A stretch of 8,843 nt of DNA from Thermoanaerobaculales bacterium. Its GTDB lineage: Bacteria; Acidobacteriota; Thermoanaerobaculia; Thermoanaerobaculales; Sulfomarinibacteraceae. The notes beneath the pieces are model-generated. The model was not told the DNA's origin and made no database searches. It saw only the letters and a program-made list of their open reading frames with translations. Of this stretch, positions 1-6,627 are shown one piece after another (within the stretch, counting starts at the first letter, position 1; every line of letters begins with the position of its first letter). The stretch covers positions 1-8,843 of the forward strand of contig JALOKS010000088.1 of NCBI GenBank assembly GCA_025456385.1, written 5' to 3'. The position numbers and the translations under genes were made by a program.

Positions 1-299
1 TCGTCGAGGGCGCGCTGCAGCGCCGGCCGCCAGCCCGCCGGCAGCTCGCAGTCCGCATGAACGAAGAGCAGCCTCGGGGCCGTGGTCGAGGACGCGCCGA
101 GGTTGAGCTGCGGGCCCCTGCCGCGGGGCCCCGTGACCACCCGCGCCCCGGCGAGCGCTGCGAGCTCACGGGTCCCGTCGCGGCTGCCGCCGTCGGCGAC
201 CACCACCTCGAGGCCCTCGCCGCCGCCGACCGCGGCCAGGCAGCGGCCGAGAGCACGCTCCTCGTCGAGGGTGGGGATGACGACCGCCAGATCGGCCAC
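1..299 (-). CDS. Family 2 glycosyltransferase, selenodomain-associated type (N-terminal part, runs off the window)
   Basis: This is the first 99 residues of a GT-A fold glycosyltransferase; the rest lies beyond position 1. The product begins MADLAVVIPTLDEE, the usual GT2 first beta strand with the nucleotide-sugar binding start. It continues with VVVADGGSRDGT (residues about 32-43, with the nucleotide-contacting Asp36), GRGPQLNLGA (60-69) and LLFVHADCELP (77-87), where HAD takes the place of the DXD metal-binding motif. The GGSRDGT, GR-Q-N-GA and LF-HAD combination is typical of the TIGR04283 group (rSAM/selenodomain-associated transferase 2); membership is my recollection of the family pattern, not a search. 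The start is a GTG at 299; I see no in-frame ATG upstream and no clear Shine-Dalgarno sequence. It is transcribed divergently from the Rieske gene 32 bp away. The acceptor substrate is unknown. Confidence 0.85.
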   Translation of the reverse strand, partial: MADLAVVIPTLDEERALGRCLAAVGGGEGLEVVVADGGSRDGTRELAALAGARVVTGPRGRGPQLNLGASSTTAPRLLFVHADCELPAGWRPALQRALD

Positions 300-331
300 G
301 GCGGGCCGAGTGTAGTCTATGATCGCAGGCC
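300..331. promoter_or_regulatory. Very short divergent promoter region, glycosyltransferase / Rieske genes
   Basis: Only 32 bp separate the two GTG starts. The centre is an AT-rich island in very GC-rich DNA. On the plus strand TATGAT (318-323) matches the -10 consensus at five of six positions; on the minus strand TAGACT (319-314) matches four of six. No convincing -35 box is visible for either. If these are the -10 boxes, transcription would start within a few bases of each GTG, so both mRNAs would be leaderless or almost so. This agrees with the lack of a clear Shine-Dalgarno sequence before either gene. It is inferred from motifs only. Confidence 0.35.
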
Positions 332-691
332 GTGGAACGGATCGCTGCCGTCGACGACATCCCCAGCGAGGGCCTGCGCTTCTCCTACCGCGACGGTCCC
401 TTCGACGAGGAGGGCATCCTGCTGCACCTGCCAGGCGGCGCGGTGCGGGCCTACAAGAACGAGTGCCGCCACCTGCCCATGAAGCTCGACGAGCGCGAGC
501 CGAAGGAGATCTGGGACGAGGACCGCCGCCACCTGATCTGCAGCTCCCACGGCGCGCGCTATCGGCCGGCCGACGGCCTCTGCGTCAGCGGCCCCTGTGA
601 GGGCTCGCACCTCCGCACCCTGCCGATCTCGGTCCGGGACGGGGTGGTCTACCTCGACACCTCGCAGATCGGCGGCTTCTTTAAGGTCTGA
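332..691 (+). CDS. Small Rieske [2Fe-2S] domain protein
   Basis: A 119-residue soluble protein that consists almost only of a Rieske domain. The two cluster-binding boxes are C45-R-H47 (in NECRHLPMKLD) and C70-S-S-H73 (in LICSSHGARY), giving Cys/His pairs for a [2Fe-2S] cluster. The 22 residues between H47 and C70 are rather more than in typical Rieske ferredoxins. Two more cysteines follow in LCVSGPCEG (C84 and C89); GPC plus a following Gly resembles the third Rieske loop. No signal peptide or TM helix is visible, so it is probably cytoplasmic. It may be a Rieske ferredoxin-like electron carrier or an orphan subunit; no oxygenase or reductase partner lies beside it. The GTG at 332 gives an N-terminus (MERIAAVDDIP) usual for Rieske proteins; the out-of-frame ATG at 319 is not its start. 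It converges on phhA with 12 bp between stops. Confidence 0.88.
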   Translation: MERIAAVDDIPSEGLRFSYRDGPFDEEGILLHLPGGAVRAYKNECRHLPMKLDEREPKEIWDEDRRHLICSSHGARYRPADGLCVSGPCEGSHLRTLPISVRDGVVYLDTSQIGGFFKV

Positions 692-706
692 GGCGTGGGC
701 GCCTCA
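689..706. terminator. Bidirectional hairpin containing both convergent stop codons
   Basis: TGAGGCG (689-695) pairs perfectly with CGCCTCA (700-706) around a TGGG loop. The TGA stop of the Rieske gene (689-691) and the TGA stop of phhA (read from 706-704) are the basal three base pairs of the stem. No T-run follows on either strand, so it is not a classic intrinsic terminator, but a GC-rich hairpin between two convergent genes is best explained as a shared transcript end or stabilising stem. The hairpin is seen directly; its function is inferred. Confidence 0.5.
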
Positions 707-1510
707 CACGGTGCGGACGAACTCCTCCATCCTCGCGAAGGCCTCGCCGATCGAAGCGACGCTCCACAGCAAGGGCTGGTAGGAGGTGATCGGGTAGGTG
801 GTGTCCTTCGCCTGCCAGGGGTCGAAGGGCCGGACCTCGACCTTCCCCGACAGCGCGTGCGCAAGCTCGCCGAAGCTCGACAGCAGCCCGGCCCCGTAGG
901 CGCGCAGGCGGCCCTCCTCCCAGAGCACGCCGTACTCGATCGTGAACCAGTACAGGGTCGCGAGCTGCTCGACCTGGCGCTCGTCGGCACGCAGCGAGCC
1001 TTCGCCGATCTTCTGCGACAGGTTCGCGAACTCCGGGATGCCGAGCATCGGCGCGTGGCCCATGAGCTCGTGGACGATGTCGGGCTCGGGGGTGTAGAGC
1101 GGCTGCGAGTGGTGGCGGATGTACTGCGTCGCGCAGAACACGCGCCGCGACAGCGCGCCGAGAAACTCCCGCGCCGACACCAGCCCGGCCACCGGCTGCA
1201 GGCGGAAGCCGGTGCGGCGGCCGAGGAAGGCGCTCACGTCGGCGAGCTGGGGCACGGCGTCGGCGCGGTAGCCGAGGTCCCCGAAGACCGCCAGGAACTC
1301 CCGGCAGGCGTGGTCCGGGTAGAGGGCCGTCAGCCCCTCGAAGGCGGTTGCCCAGGTCCGCTGCTCGTCCTCGGTGTAGGCGACGCGCTGCGGCGGTTCG
1401 GCCGAGCCGAGCGGCGGCGCGAGCAGCGCGATCTCGTCCCGGCGGCACCGGTACTCCGGGTCGTTGAAACCGGGGTGATCGGCCTCGAGCCGAACGATGT
1501 GGTCGCGCAT
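704..1510 (-). CDS. phhA: Phenylalanine 4-monooxygenase (aromatic amino acid hydroxylase)
   Basis: A 268-residue non-haem iron, pterin-dependent aromatic amino acid hydroxylase, which uses tetrahydropterin and O2 to convert phenylalanine to tyrosine. The catalytic core is complete. RVFCATQYIRH (123-133) leads into YTPEPDIVHELMGHAPML (139-156), which supplies iron ligands H147 and H152; the third ligand is E192 in YWFTIEYGVL (187-196). AYGAGLLSSFGEL (204-216) is also conserved. There is no N-terminal ACT regulatory domain and no C-terminal tetramerisation helix, as usual in bacteria. The core motifs resemble animal enzymes closely. Tyrosine or tryptophan hydroxylase activity cannot be excluded from motifs alone, but phenylalanine is usual in bacteria. 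The ATG at 1510 is preceded by AGAGGAGG. It stands alone, divergent from the sigma-factor operon; no pterin-4a-carbinolamine dehydratase gene is in the window. Confidence 0.95.
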   Translation of the reverse strand: MRDHIVRLEADHPGFNDPEYRCRRDEIALLAPPLGSAEPPQRVAYTEDEQRTWATAFEGLTALYPDHACREFLAVFGDLGYRADAVPQLADVSAFLGRRTGFRLQPVAGLVSAREFLGALSRRVFCATQYIRHHSQPLYTPEPDIVHELMGHAPMLGIPEFANLSQKIGEGSLRADERQVEQLATLYWFTIEYGVLWEEGRLRAYGAGLLSSFGELAHALSGKVEVRPFDPWQAKDTTYPITSYQPLLWSVASIGEAFARMEEFVRTV

Positions 1511-1513
1511 GCG

Positions 1514-1521
1514 CCTCCTCT
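1514..1521 (-). promoter_or_regulatory. Ribosome binding site of phhA
   Basis: On the minus strand this reads AGAGGAGG, an almost perfect Shine-Dalgarno sequence ending 3 nt before the ATG at 1510. The spacing is short for the AGGAGG part, but its 5' AGAGG part lies 6 nt away. It fixes the phhA start and excludes the longer reading frames that run upstream. Confidence 0.75.
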
Positions 1522-1539
1522 GGAGCGAAGCTCGGCGGT

Positions 1540-1569
1540 ACTATGGCACGCCGCCCGCCACCGCGGCAA
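1540..1569 (-). promoter_or_regulatory. Candidate sigma-70-type promoter of phhA
   Basis: On the minus strand TTGCCG (1569-1564) and CATAGT (1545-1540) match the -35 and -10 consensus at four of six positions each, with an 18-bp spacer. Transcription would begin near 1533 and give a leader of about 20 nt that contains the Shine-Dalgarno sequence. The region has little other A/T-rich sequence, which supports the -10 choice. It is a motif match only. Confidence 0.4.
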
Positions 1570-1629
1570 GCCGGCCGTGGCCCGGCCCGGCCGCAGCGCC
1601 GGCCGCGCATTCCGGTTAATGAAGGCGCC

Positions 1630-1634
1630 GGAGG
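1630..1634 (+). promoter_or_regulatory. Ribosome binding site that decides the sigma-factor start
   Basis: GGAGG stands 8 nt before the ATG at 1643. The other in-frame ATG at 1619 has no Shine-Dalgarno sequence and would place this GGAGG inside the gene, so 1643 is preferred. The leader upstream holds GGTTAATG (1614-1621), the only A/T-rich spot near the gene, but I could not find a -35 partner or an ECF-type GGAAC-N16-GTC pair in 1511-1642. Confidence 0.65.
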
Positions 1635-1642
1635 ACCGTCAT

Positions 1643-2221
1643 ATGGTCGACGAGAAGGACCGGGAGGACCGCGTGGAACCAGCGCTCGCCGACCCTGCCG
1701 CCGAACACGGACCGTGGCTCGAGGCCGCCTACCGCGAGCACGCGGGCATGGTCCTGCAGACCGCCTACCGGGTGACCGGCCGGATCGACGACGCCGAGGA
1801 TGTGCTGCAGACCGTCTTCACGCGGCTGGCGGCGCGGGCCGTGCGGCCCGAGTTCACGACCGGTTGCGGAGCCTACCTGCGCCGGGCGGCGAGCAACGCC
1901 GCTCTCGACATCGTGCAGTCGCGCTACGCGCGGTCCGGGGTCTCCCTCGAGGCCTCCGGATCCGCATGGCAGCGCGACCCGGCCCCGGAGCCGGAGAGCC
2001 GTCACCTCGGGCGCGAGCTCGAGGAGCAGCTGCGGCGGGCGCTCGCCGAGCTCAGCCGCCGCAGCGCCGAGATCTTCGTTCTGCGCTACTTCGAAGGACT
2101 CGACAACACCGCGATCGCGAGCTGCCTGGGCACCTCGCCCGGCACCGTGGCCGTCACCCTGCACCGGGCGAAGGCGCGGCTCCGCGAGGCCCTCGAACCC
2201 TACCTGGGAGGCCTGCAATGA
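1643..2221 (+). CDS. ECF-type RNA polymerase sigma-70 family sigma factor
   Basis: A 192-residue sigma factor with only regions 2 and 4, the extracytoplasmic-function (ECF) architecture. Region 2 spans about residues 25-98 and includes the helix IDDAEDVLQTVFTRL (48-62), the usual D-A-E-D-V-Q-VF core-binding pattern, followed by AYLRRAASNAALDIVQSR. Region 4 spans about 126-182, with RRSAEIFVLRYFEGLDNTAI (139-158) and the helix-turn-helix LGTSPGTVAVTLHRAKARL (162-180), which should read the -35 element. The linker (100-125) is acidic and proline-rich. It directs polymerase to a set of promoters that may include its own. Its TGA overlaps the ATG of the anti-sigma-like gene by 4 bp (ATGA), so the two are translated together, as usual for ECF/anti-sigma pairs. 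I cannot assign an ECF subgroup. Confidence 0.9.
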   Translation: MVDEKDREDRVEPALADPAAEHGPWLEAAYREHAGMVLQTAYRVTGRIDDAEDVLQTVFTRLAARAVRPEFTTGCGAYLRRAASNAALDIVQSRYARSGVSLEASGSAWQRDPAPEPESRHLGRELEEQLRRALAELSRRSAEIFVLRYFEGLDNTAIASCLGTSPGTVAVTLHRAKARLREALEPYLGGLQ

Positions 2222-4833
2222 GTGACCACACCCACTCCAACGATGACCTTGTCGAGCGCGTCGCCGCCAACATCGCCGGGCAGCGGCTCGACGCCGAGAC
2301 CGAGCGCCGGATCACGGCGCTGGTCTGGGAGGGCCTCGGCGCCTCTCCGGCGCCGCTGCGCGACTGCGCCGACTTCCAGCGCGAGATCCCGCAGCTCGTG
2401 GCGGGCACCCTGCCGCCGGCCCGCGCGCTGCTGGTGGGTGACCACTCCCGCCACTGCGTCGCCTGCCGGCGCGCCCTGATGGAGGCGCGCGGTGAGCTGC
2501 GGCCGGCCGCGGTTCCCGCGGCCGCCGTGGGCGGTCGCCGCTGGCAGCGCGCCGCGCTGCGCACGGCAGCGGCGGCGTTGCTCGTGGTCGGCGGCGCGGC
2601 GGGCCTGCGGCTCGCCGGCGACCTCGCAGCCGACCGCAGGCTCCGGGCGTCGGTCGCGAGCATCGACGGAGTGCTGCAGCTGGTGGGGGCCGACGGCGGC
2701 CCGCTCGCCGAGGGCCACGAGCTGCGCTCCCACCAGAGCCTGCGCACCGCGCGCGGTGCGGGCGCCTTCATCCGCCTCGGCGACGGCTCCCTCGTCGAGA
2801 TGAACGAGCGCACCGAGATCGCCCTCCGCGCCTCGCGCCGCGGGACCACCGTCGAGCTCACGCGGGGCGCCGTCCTGGTCCACGCCGCCGAGCAGCACGG
2901 CGGTCGCCTCTTCGTCGCCACCGCGGACTGCGAGGTCGCCGTCAAGGGCACGATCTTCTCGGTCAACCACGGCCTCAAGGGCTCCCGGGTCTCGGTCCTC
3001 GAGGGCGAGGTCGAGGTTCGCGGTCCCACCGCGCGCACGCAGCTGCTGCCCGGCGACCAGCTGACCACCAACGATCGCCTCCGGCGCGTCGCCCTCGAGG
3101 ACGAGGTCGCCTGGAGCCGCGACGCCGCCAGCCACCGCGAGCTCCTGCGCGAGCTCGCCGCCCTCCACCAGGCGGTCGCCAAGGCCATCGACGACGACCC
3201 GCCGCGCACCTCGACGCGGCTCCTCGACCTGGCGCCCGCCGACACCCTGGTCTACGCCGCCATCCCCAACCTCGCCGACGGTCTCGGCGCTGCGCGGGCG
3301 GCCCTCGAGGAGCGTCTCGCTGCGAGCCCTGCGCTCCGCGACTGGTGGCAGGCGCGCATGGCCGCGACCGGCGCCGAGGCCGAGCTCGACGCCCTGCTCG
3401 CCCGCCTGCAGCCTCTCGGCGACGCGCTCGGGGCCGAGGCCGTCGTCGTGCTGCCGGCCGGGGTCCTGGTGGACCGGGGAGGCCCGCTCTTCCTCGCCGA
3501 GCTCGACGACCCCGAGGCGTTCCGCGCCGGCATCGGCGAGCTTCTCGCCGAGGGTGAGGCGAGCTGCCCGGATGGCGGCTGCGTCCTGCTGGTCGAGGAC
3601 CCGGGCGCGGCCGTCCCACCCGGCGCCCAGCTCCTGCTGTGGGTGGCGGGCGATGTCGTGGTCGCCGCGACCGATGCCGCCGGCCTGACGGCCGCGGCCG
3701 CCCGTCTCGCCGACCCCGCCGCGCGCGGTTTCCTCGGCACCCGGCTGCACCGCAGGCTCGGCGACGCCTACGCCGGCGGAGTGTCGTGGCTCGTCGGTGT
3801 CGACGTCGGTCGTCTCGTCGCCGAGGCCGCGGCCGAGCTCGAGGCGGGCGGCGCCCGCGCCCTCCAGGAATCAGGCCTGGCCGACGCCACCACCCTGCTC
3901 GTCGAGCGCCACCGCGACGGCGACTGGTACGCGACTGACGCCGAGCTGCAGTTCGCAGGCGCCCGCCGCGGCATGGCCTCGTGGCTCGCCGCTCCGGCGC
4001 CCATGGGCAGCCTGGAGTTCATCTCGCCGCAGGCGGCCGTCGCGGCCGCGGCCGTGACCCGCGACCCGGTCGAGATGTTCGACGAGCTGCTCGCCCTGGT
4101 CGCCGCCGAGGACGACAGCGCCCTGGCCGAGCTCGAGCGCCTGCAGGACCGCCTCGGCATCGACCTCCGGAACGAGCTCGCCGCGACCTTCGGCGGCGAG
4201 GCGGCCTTCGCCATCGACGGACCGATGCTTCCGGTCCCTTCGTGGAAGCTCGTGGTCGAGGTCTACGACCCCGCCACCCTCGCCCACACTCTCGAGCGGG
4301 CGGTGACGGAGCTCAACCTGGTCCTCGCCGAGCACGGCGAGGCGCCGGTGGTGCTCGAGGTCGAGACGGTGGGCGACCGCAGCTACACCAGCCTGGGCAG
4401 GGAGGGCCTGGCTGCGCGGGTCACCTTCACCGTCGTCGACGGCTACCTGGTGGCGGGGCCCGGGCGTGCGGTCGTCGACCAGGCCATCGCCCAGCGCGAC
4501 TCCGGCGTCTCGCTGCCCGGCGCCGAGGCTTTCCGCGCCATGCTGCCGGACAACGGCTTCGCCGACTGCTCGGCGCTGGTCTACCGCAACCTCGGGGCCC
4601 TGGCCTCCGCCGTCCCGGAGGAGCTGCTGCGAAGCTATGGGTTTGCCGGCTCCTTGGAGGACGGAGGGCTCGGCCGCGGGCTGGTGTGCGTCTTCGCCGC
4701 GACCGACCGCCTGAGCCTCAGCGCGACCGGCGGCGGGCTGCCGCTGGTCAGCTCCCTCCTCGCCCTCGTCAGCGCCGAGGAGGCCGGCGCCGTGGCCGCT
4801 GCCCCCACGTCCGCTGTATCATCTGCCGGATGA
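2218..4833 (+). CDS. Membrane anti-sigma-like protein: zinc-finger ZAS motif, TM helix, FecR domain and DUF3352-like sensor region
   Basis: An 871-residue multidomain protein, probably the partner that holds the upstream sigma factor inactive. C50 and the H76-x3-C80-x2-C83 motif (HSRHCVAC) form a zf-HC2/ZAS zinc-binding anti-sigma domain in the cytoplasm. One TM helix lies at about 112-133, with an Arg-rich cytoplasmic flank (RRWQR). A FecR domain covers about 175-275 (LRTARGAGAFIRLGDGS, CEVAVKGTIFSVN, SVLEGEVEV). From about 335 to 865 is a long region without TM helices that looks like DUF3352 (LAPADTLVYAAIPNLADGL near 338-356; LRNELAATFGGEAAFAID near 650-667; FAATDRLSLSATGGG near 826-840); this match is from memory of the family pattern. 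C450 and C455 (SCPDGGC) could form a disulfide outside the cell. The ATG at 2218 has GGGAGG 6 nt upstream. It overlaps both neighbours by 4 bp. The sensed signal is unknown. Confidence 0.82.
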   Translation: MSDHTHSNDDLVERVAANIAGQRLDAETERRITALVWEGLGASPAPLRDCADFQREIPQLVAGTLPPARALLVGDHSRHCVACRRALMEARGELRPAAVPAAAVGGRRWQRAALRTAAAALLVVGGAAGLRLAGDLAADRRLRASVASIDGVLQLVGADGGPLAEGHELRSHQSLRTARGAGAFIRLGDGSLVEMNERTEIALRASRRGTTVELTRGAVLVHAAEQHGGRLFVATADCEVAVKGTIFSVNHGLKGSRVSVLEGEVEVRGPTARTQLLPGDQLTTNDRLRRVALEDEVAWSRDAASHRELLRELAALHQAVAKAIDDDPPRTSTRLLDLAPADTLVYAAIPNLADGLGAARAALEERLAASPALRDWWQARMAATGAEAELDALLARLQPLGDALGAEAVVVLPAGVLVDRGGPLFLAELDDPEAFRAGIGELLAEGEASCPDGGCVLLVEDPGAAVPPGAQLLLWVAGDVVVAATDAAGLTAAAARLADPAARGFLGTRLHRRLGDAYAGGVSWLVGVDVGRLVAEAAAELEAGGARALQESGLADATTLLVERHRDGDWYATDAELQFAGARRGMASWLAAPAPMGSLEFISPQAAVAAAAVTRDPVEMFDELLALVAAEDDSALAELERLQDRLGIDLRNELAATFGGEAAFAIDGPMLPVPSWKLVVEVYDPATLAHTLERAVTELNLVLAEHGEAPVVLEVETVGDRSYTSLGREGLAARVTFTVVDGYLVAGPGRAVVDQAIAQRDSGVSLPGAEAFRAMLPDNGFADCSALVYRNLGALASAVPEELLRSYGFAGSLEDGGLGRGLVCVFAATDRLSLSATGGGLPLVSSLLALVSAEEAGAVAAAPTSAVSSAG

Positions 4834-5780
4834 GTCGCGGCGAATCACCGGCGCCGGCCGCAATCGAGCTCGACGGGCTGTCCGTCGAGCTCGGTGGACG
4901 GCCGATCCTGAGGGACCTGCACGCCTCGCTCTGCGGCCGCGCCATCGGCCTCCTCGGGCCCAACGGCGCCGGTAAGACCACCCTGCTGCGGACCCTGCTC
5001 GGCTTCTTCCGGCCGAGCGCGGGCGGCGGGAGGGTGCTCGGCCTGTCGCTCGCGGAGCAGGGACGCGAGCTTCGCGCGACGGTCGGCTACATGCCGGAGA
5101 ACGACGCCTTCATCGCCGGCATGACCGCGGTCCACTTCGTGCGCATGATGGCCGAGCTCAGCGGGCTGCCCCCGAAGGCGGCGCTCGAGCGGGCCCACGA
5201 GGCTCTCTTCTACGTCGGTCTCGGTGAGGCCCGCTACCGCACCGTCGGAACCTTTTCGACCGGGATGAAGCAGATGGTGAAGCTCGCGCAGGCCATCGCC
5301 CACGGCCCGCGCCTCCTCATGCTCGACGAGCCCACCAACGGCCTCGACCCGCCGGCCCGCAAGCGCATGCTCGATTTGGTGCGCGACATTCGCGACCGGG
5401 CGGAGACCCACATCCTGCTCTCCTCGCACCTGCTGCGCGACGTCGAGTCGGTCTGCGACGAGGTCCTGATCCTGAAGGGAGGCGAGATCGCCGACAGCTG
5501 TAACCTCGAGGCCGAGCGGCGCGCGAACCGCTCCTTCGTCGAGGTCGAGCTGCAGACGCCGGAGCCCGGCTTCGCCGCGGCCCTCGCGGCCCTCGGCTGC
5601 GAGCTCGCGACCACCGGGGACGCCGCCCTCAAGCTCGTCCTCCCCGACGACGTGAGCGTTCGTGACCTCTACGCCGCGGCCGACCGCCTCGGCGTCGGCA
5701 TCCGCCGCCTGGATATCAAACGCGACTCGCTGCAGGACATCTTCCTGCGCGCCATGGAGGTCGATCGTGGCGGTGTATGA
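4830..5780 (+). CDS. ABC-2 type transporter ATP-binding protein (first of two)
   Basis: A 316-residue ATPase subunit of an ABC-2 exporter. It has Walker A GPNGAGKTT (43-51), signature FSTGMKQ (142-148), Walker B with D-loop LLMLDEPTNGLDP (162-174) and the switch histidine H200 in LSSHLL. The Q-loop position reads GYMPEND, with PE in place of Gln; this is common in ABC-2 ATPases of the GldA type. A C-terminal extension of about 90 residues (230-316) after the nucleotide-binding domain is usual in this family and ends in the conserved-looking SLQDIFLRAM. The ATG overlaps the preceding stop by 4 bp and is the only start in the operon without a visible Shine-Dalgarno sequence, so its translation probably depends on reinitiation after the anti-sigma-like gene. 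Its likely partner is the permease that follows. The substrate cannot be told. Confidence 0.93.
   Translation: MSRGESPAPAAIELDGLSVELGGRPILRDLHASLCGRAIGLLGPNGAGKTTLLRTLLGFFRPSAGGGRVLGLSLAEQGRELRATVGYMPENDAFIAGMTAVHFVRMMAELSGLPPKAALERAHEALFYVGLGEARYRTVGTFSTGMKQMVKLAQAIAHGPRLLMLDEPTNGLDPPARKRMLDLVRDIRDRAETHILLSSHLLRDVESVCDEVLILKGGEIADSCNLEAERRANRSFVEVELQTPEPGFAAALAALGCELATTGDAALKLVLPDDVSVRDLYAAADRLGVGIRRLDIKRDSLQDIFLRAMEVDRGGV
5756..5760 (+). promoter_or_regulatory. Ribosome binding site inside the ATPase gene that sets the permease 1 start
   Basis: GGAGG lies 6 nt before the GTG at 5767, within the last codons of the ATPase gene. It favours GTG 5767 over a second GTG at 5773 and over the longer open frame starting near 5662, whose first 35 codons are only a shadow of the ATPase. 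Confidence 0.65.
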
Positions 5781-6627
5781 ACGCAGCTGGCGGCGCTACC
5801 AGGGACCGCAGACGCCCCTCGGCGCCCGCTTCCTGGTGGTGACGCGCTACGCGCTCGCCGACGCCTTCACCTCGCGCCTCTTCACGGCTTTCTACGCCGC
5901 CTGCTTCCTGCCCTCCCTCGGCGGTCTGTTCTTCATCTACCTGAGCCACAACCTCAAGCTCCTCGAGCAGCTCGGGATGCCCCAGGACCTGATGCAGGTC
6001 CTGACCTCGAAGTTCTTCATGCTGCTGTTCTCGTGGCAGGCGATCCCCGCCTTCCTGGTCGCGCTGATCGTCTCGCCGAGCCTGGTCGCCGCCGACCTGG
6101 CGAACGGCGCGCTGCCCCTCTACCTCGGCCGGCCGATCGACCGCCGGGGCTACGTGCTCGGCAAGGCGGCGGTCCTCGCCCTCCTGCTCTCGCCCATGAC
6201 CTGGGTCATGGGCCTCGCGGTCTTCGCCCTGCAGGCCTCGCAGGCCGGGGGCACCTGGTGGAGGGACAACTGGCGGATCGGCGCAGCCTACCTCGTGGGT
6301 CACGTCACCTGGATCGTGGTCGTCTCGATGCTGACGCTCGCGATCTCGGCCTGGGTCCGCTTCAAGCCCGCCGCACGCGGCGCCCTGTTCGCGATCATCT
6401 TCGTGCTCGCGGGCTTCGCCACCGCCGTCAACCAGTTCACCGGGACCGCGGTCGGCGACCTCGTGCACCTGGTGCGCGCCATCAACAGCGTCGTCCTGGC
6501 GCTGTTCGGCGCGCCGACGCCGAGCGGCCTCGCGGTGGGCTGGAACTGGCTGACCCTGCTCGCCGTCTCCGTCCTCAGCGTGTGGCTGCTCGACCGCAAG
6601 CTGCGCGCCCACGAGGTGGTCCGGTGA
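5767..6627 (+). CDS. ABC-2 type transporter permease (first of two)
   Basis: A 286-residue integral membrane protein with about six hydrophobic helices, near residues 38-60, 83-106, 132-156, 172-195, 204-222 and 258-276. The cytoplasmic loop VAADLANGALPLYLGRPI followed by DRRGYVLGK (108-133) is the typical ABC-2 permease coupling region (G-x-L-x-L-Y-L-x-R-P-I-x-R-x-Y-x-L-G-K). The N-terminal tail is basic and cytoplasmic. It forms the membrane part of the exporter powered by the ATPase encoded directly upstream, with which it overlaps by 14 bp. The GTG start at 5767 has GGAGG at good spacing. Its stop overlaps the GTG of the second ATPase (GTGA). Proteins of this kind export lipids, polysaccharides, peptides or drugs; nothing here points to one of them. 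Confidence 0.88.
   Translation: MAVYERSWRRYQGPQTPLGARFLVVTRYALADAFTSRLFTAFYAACFLPSLGGLFFIYLSHNLKLLEQLGMPQDLMQVLTSKFFMLLFSWQAIPAFLVALIVSPSLVAADLANGALPLYLGRPIDRRGYVLGKAAVLALLLSPMTWVMGLAVFALQASQAGGTWWRDNWRIGAAYLVGHVTWIVVVSMLTLAISAWVRFKPAARGALFAIIFVLAGFATAVNQFTGTAVGDLVHLVRAINSVVLALFGAPTPSGLAVGWNWLTLLAVSVLSVWLLDRKLRAHEVVR

Noticed and set aside
57..482. 141-residue plus-strand frame over the glycosyltransferase and Rieske genes
   Set aside because: It overlaps two recognised genes on both strands, is low in complexity and has no known motif.
1570..1604. Two GCCGGCC palindromes in the phhA / sigma-factor divergent region
   Set aside because: Short G/C palindromes are expected by chance at this composition; no extended dyad or operator-like spacing could be supported.
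695..1642. N-terminal extension of the sigma-factor frame back to 695
   Set aside because: It would run antisense through the whole of phhA and gives low-complexity sequence; the GGAGG before ATG 1643 and the start of region 2 set the real start.
1543..2217. N-terminal extension of the anti-sigma-like frame back to 1543
   Set aside because: It is an Arg-rich shadow of the sigma-factor gene in another frame; the real ATG at 2218 has GGGAGG and the ATGA overlap.
2200..3750. 516-residue open frame on the minus strand, opposite the anti-sigma-like gene
   Set aside because: Its composition (Arg/Gly/Ala-rich, no domain) is that of a shadow of a G/C-biased gene; the plus strand has clear FecR and zinc-finger motifs here.
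5716..6612. 298-residue open frame on the minus strand opposite permease 1 (also 7532-8221 opposite permease 2)
   Set aside because: Both are highly charged, low-complexity shadows of membrane-protein genes; no start signal or recognisable motif.
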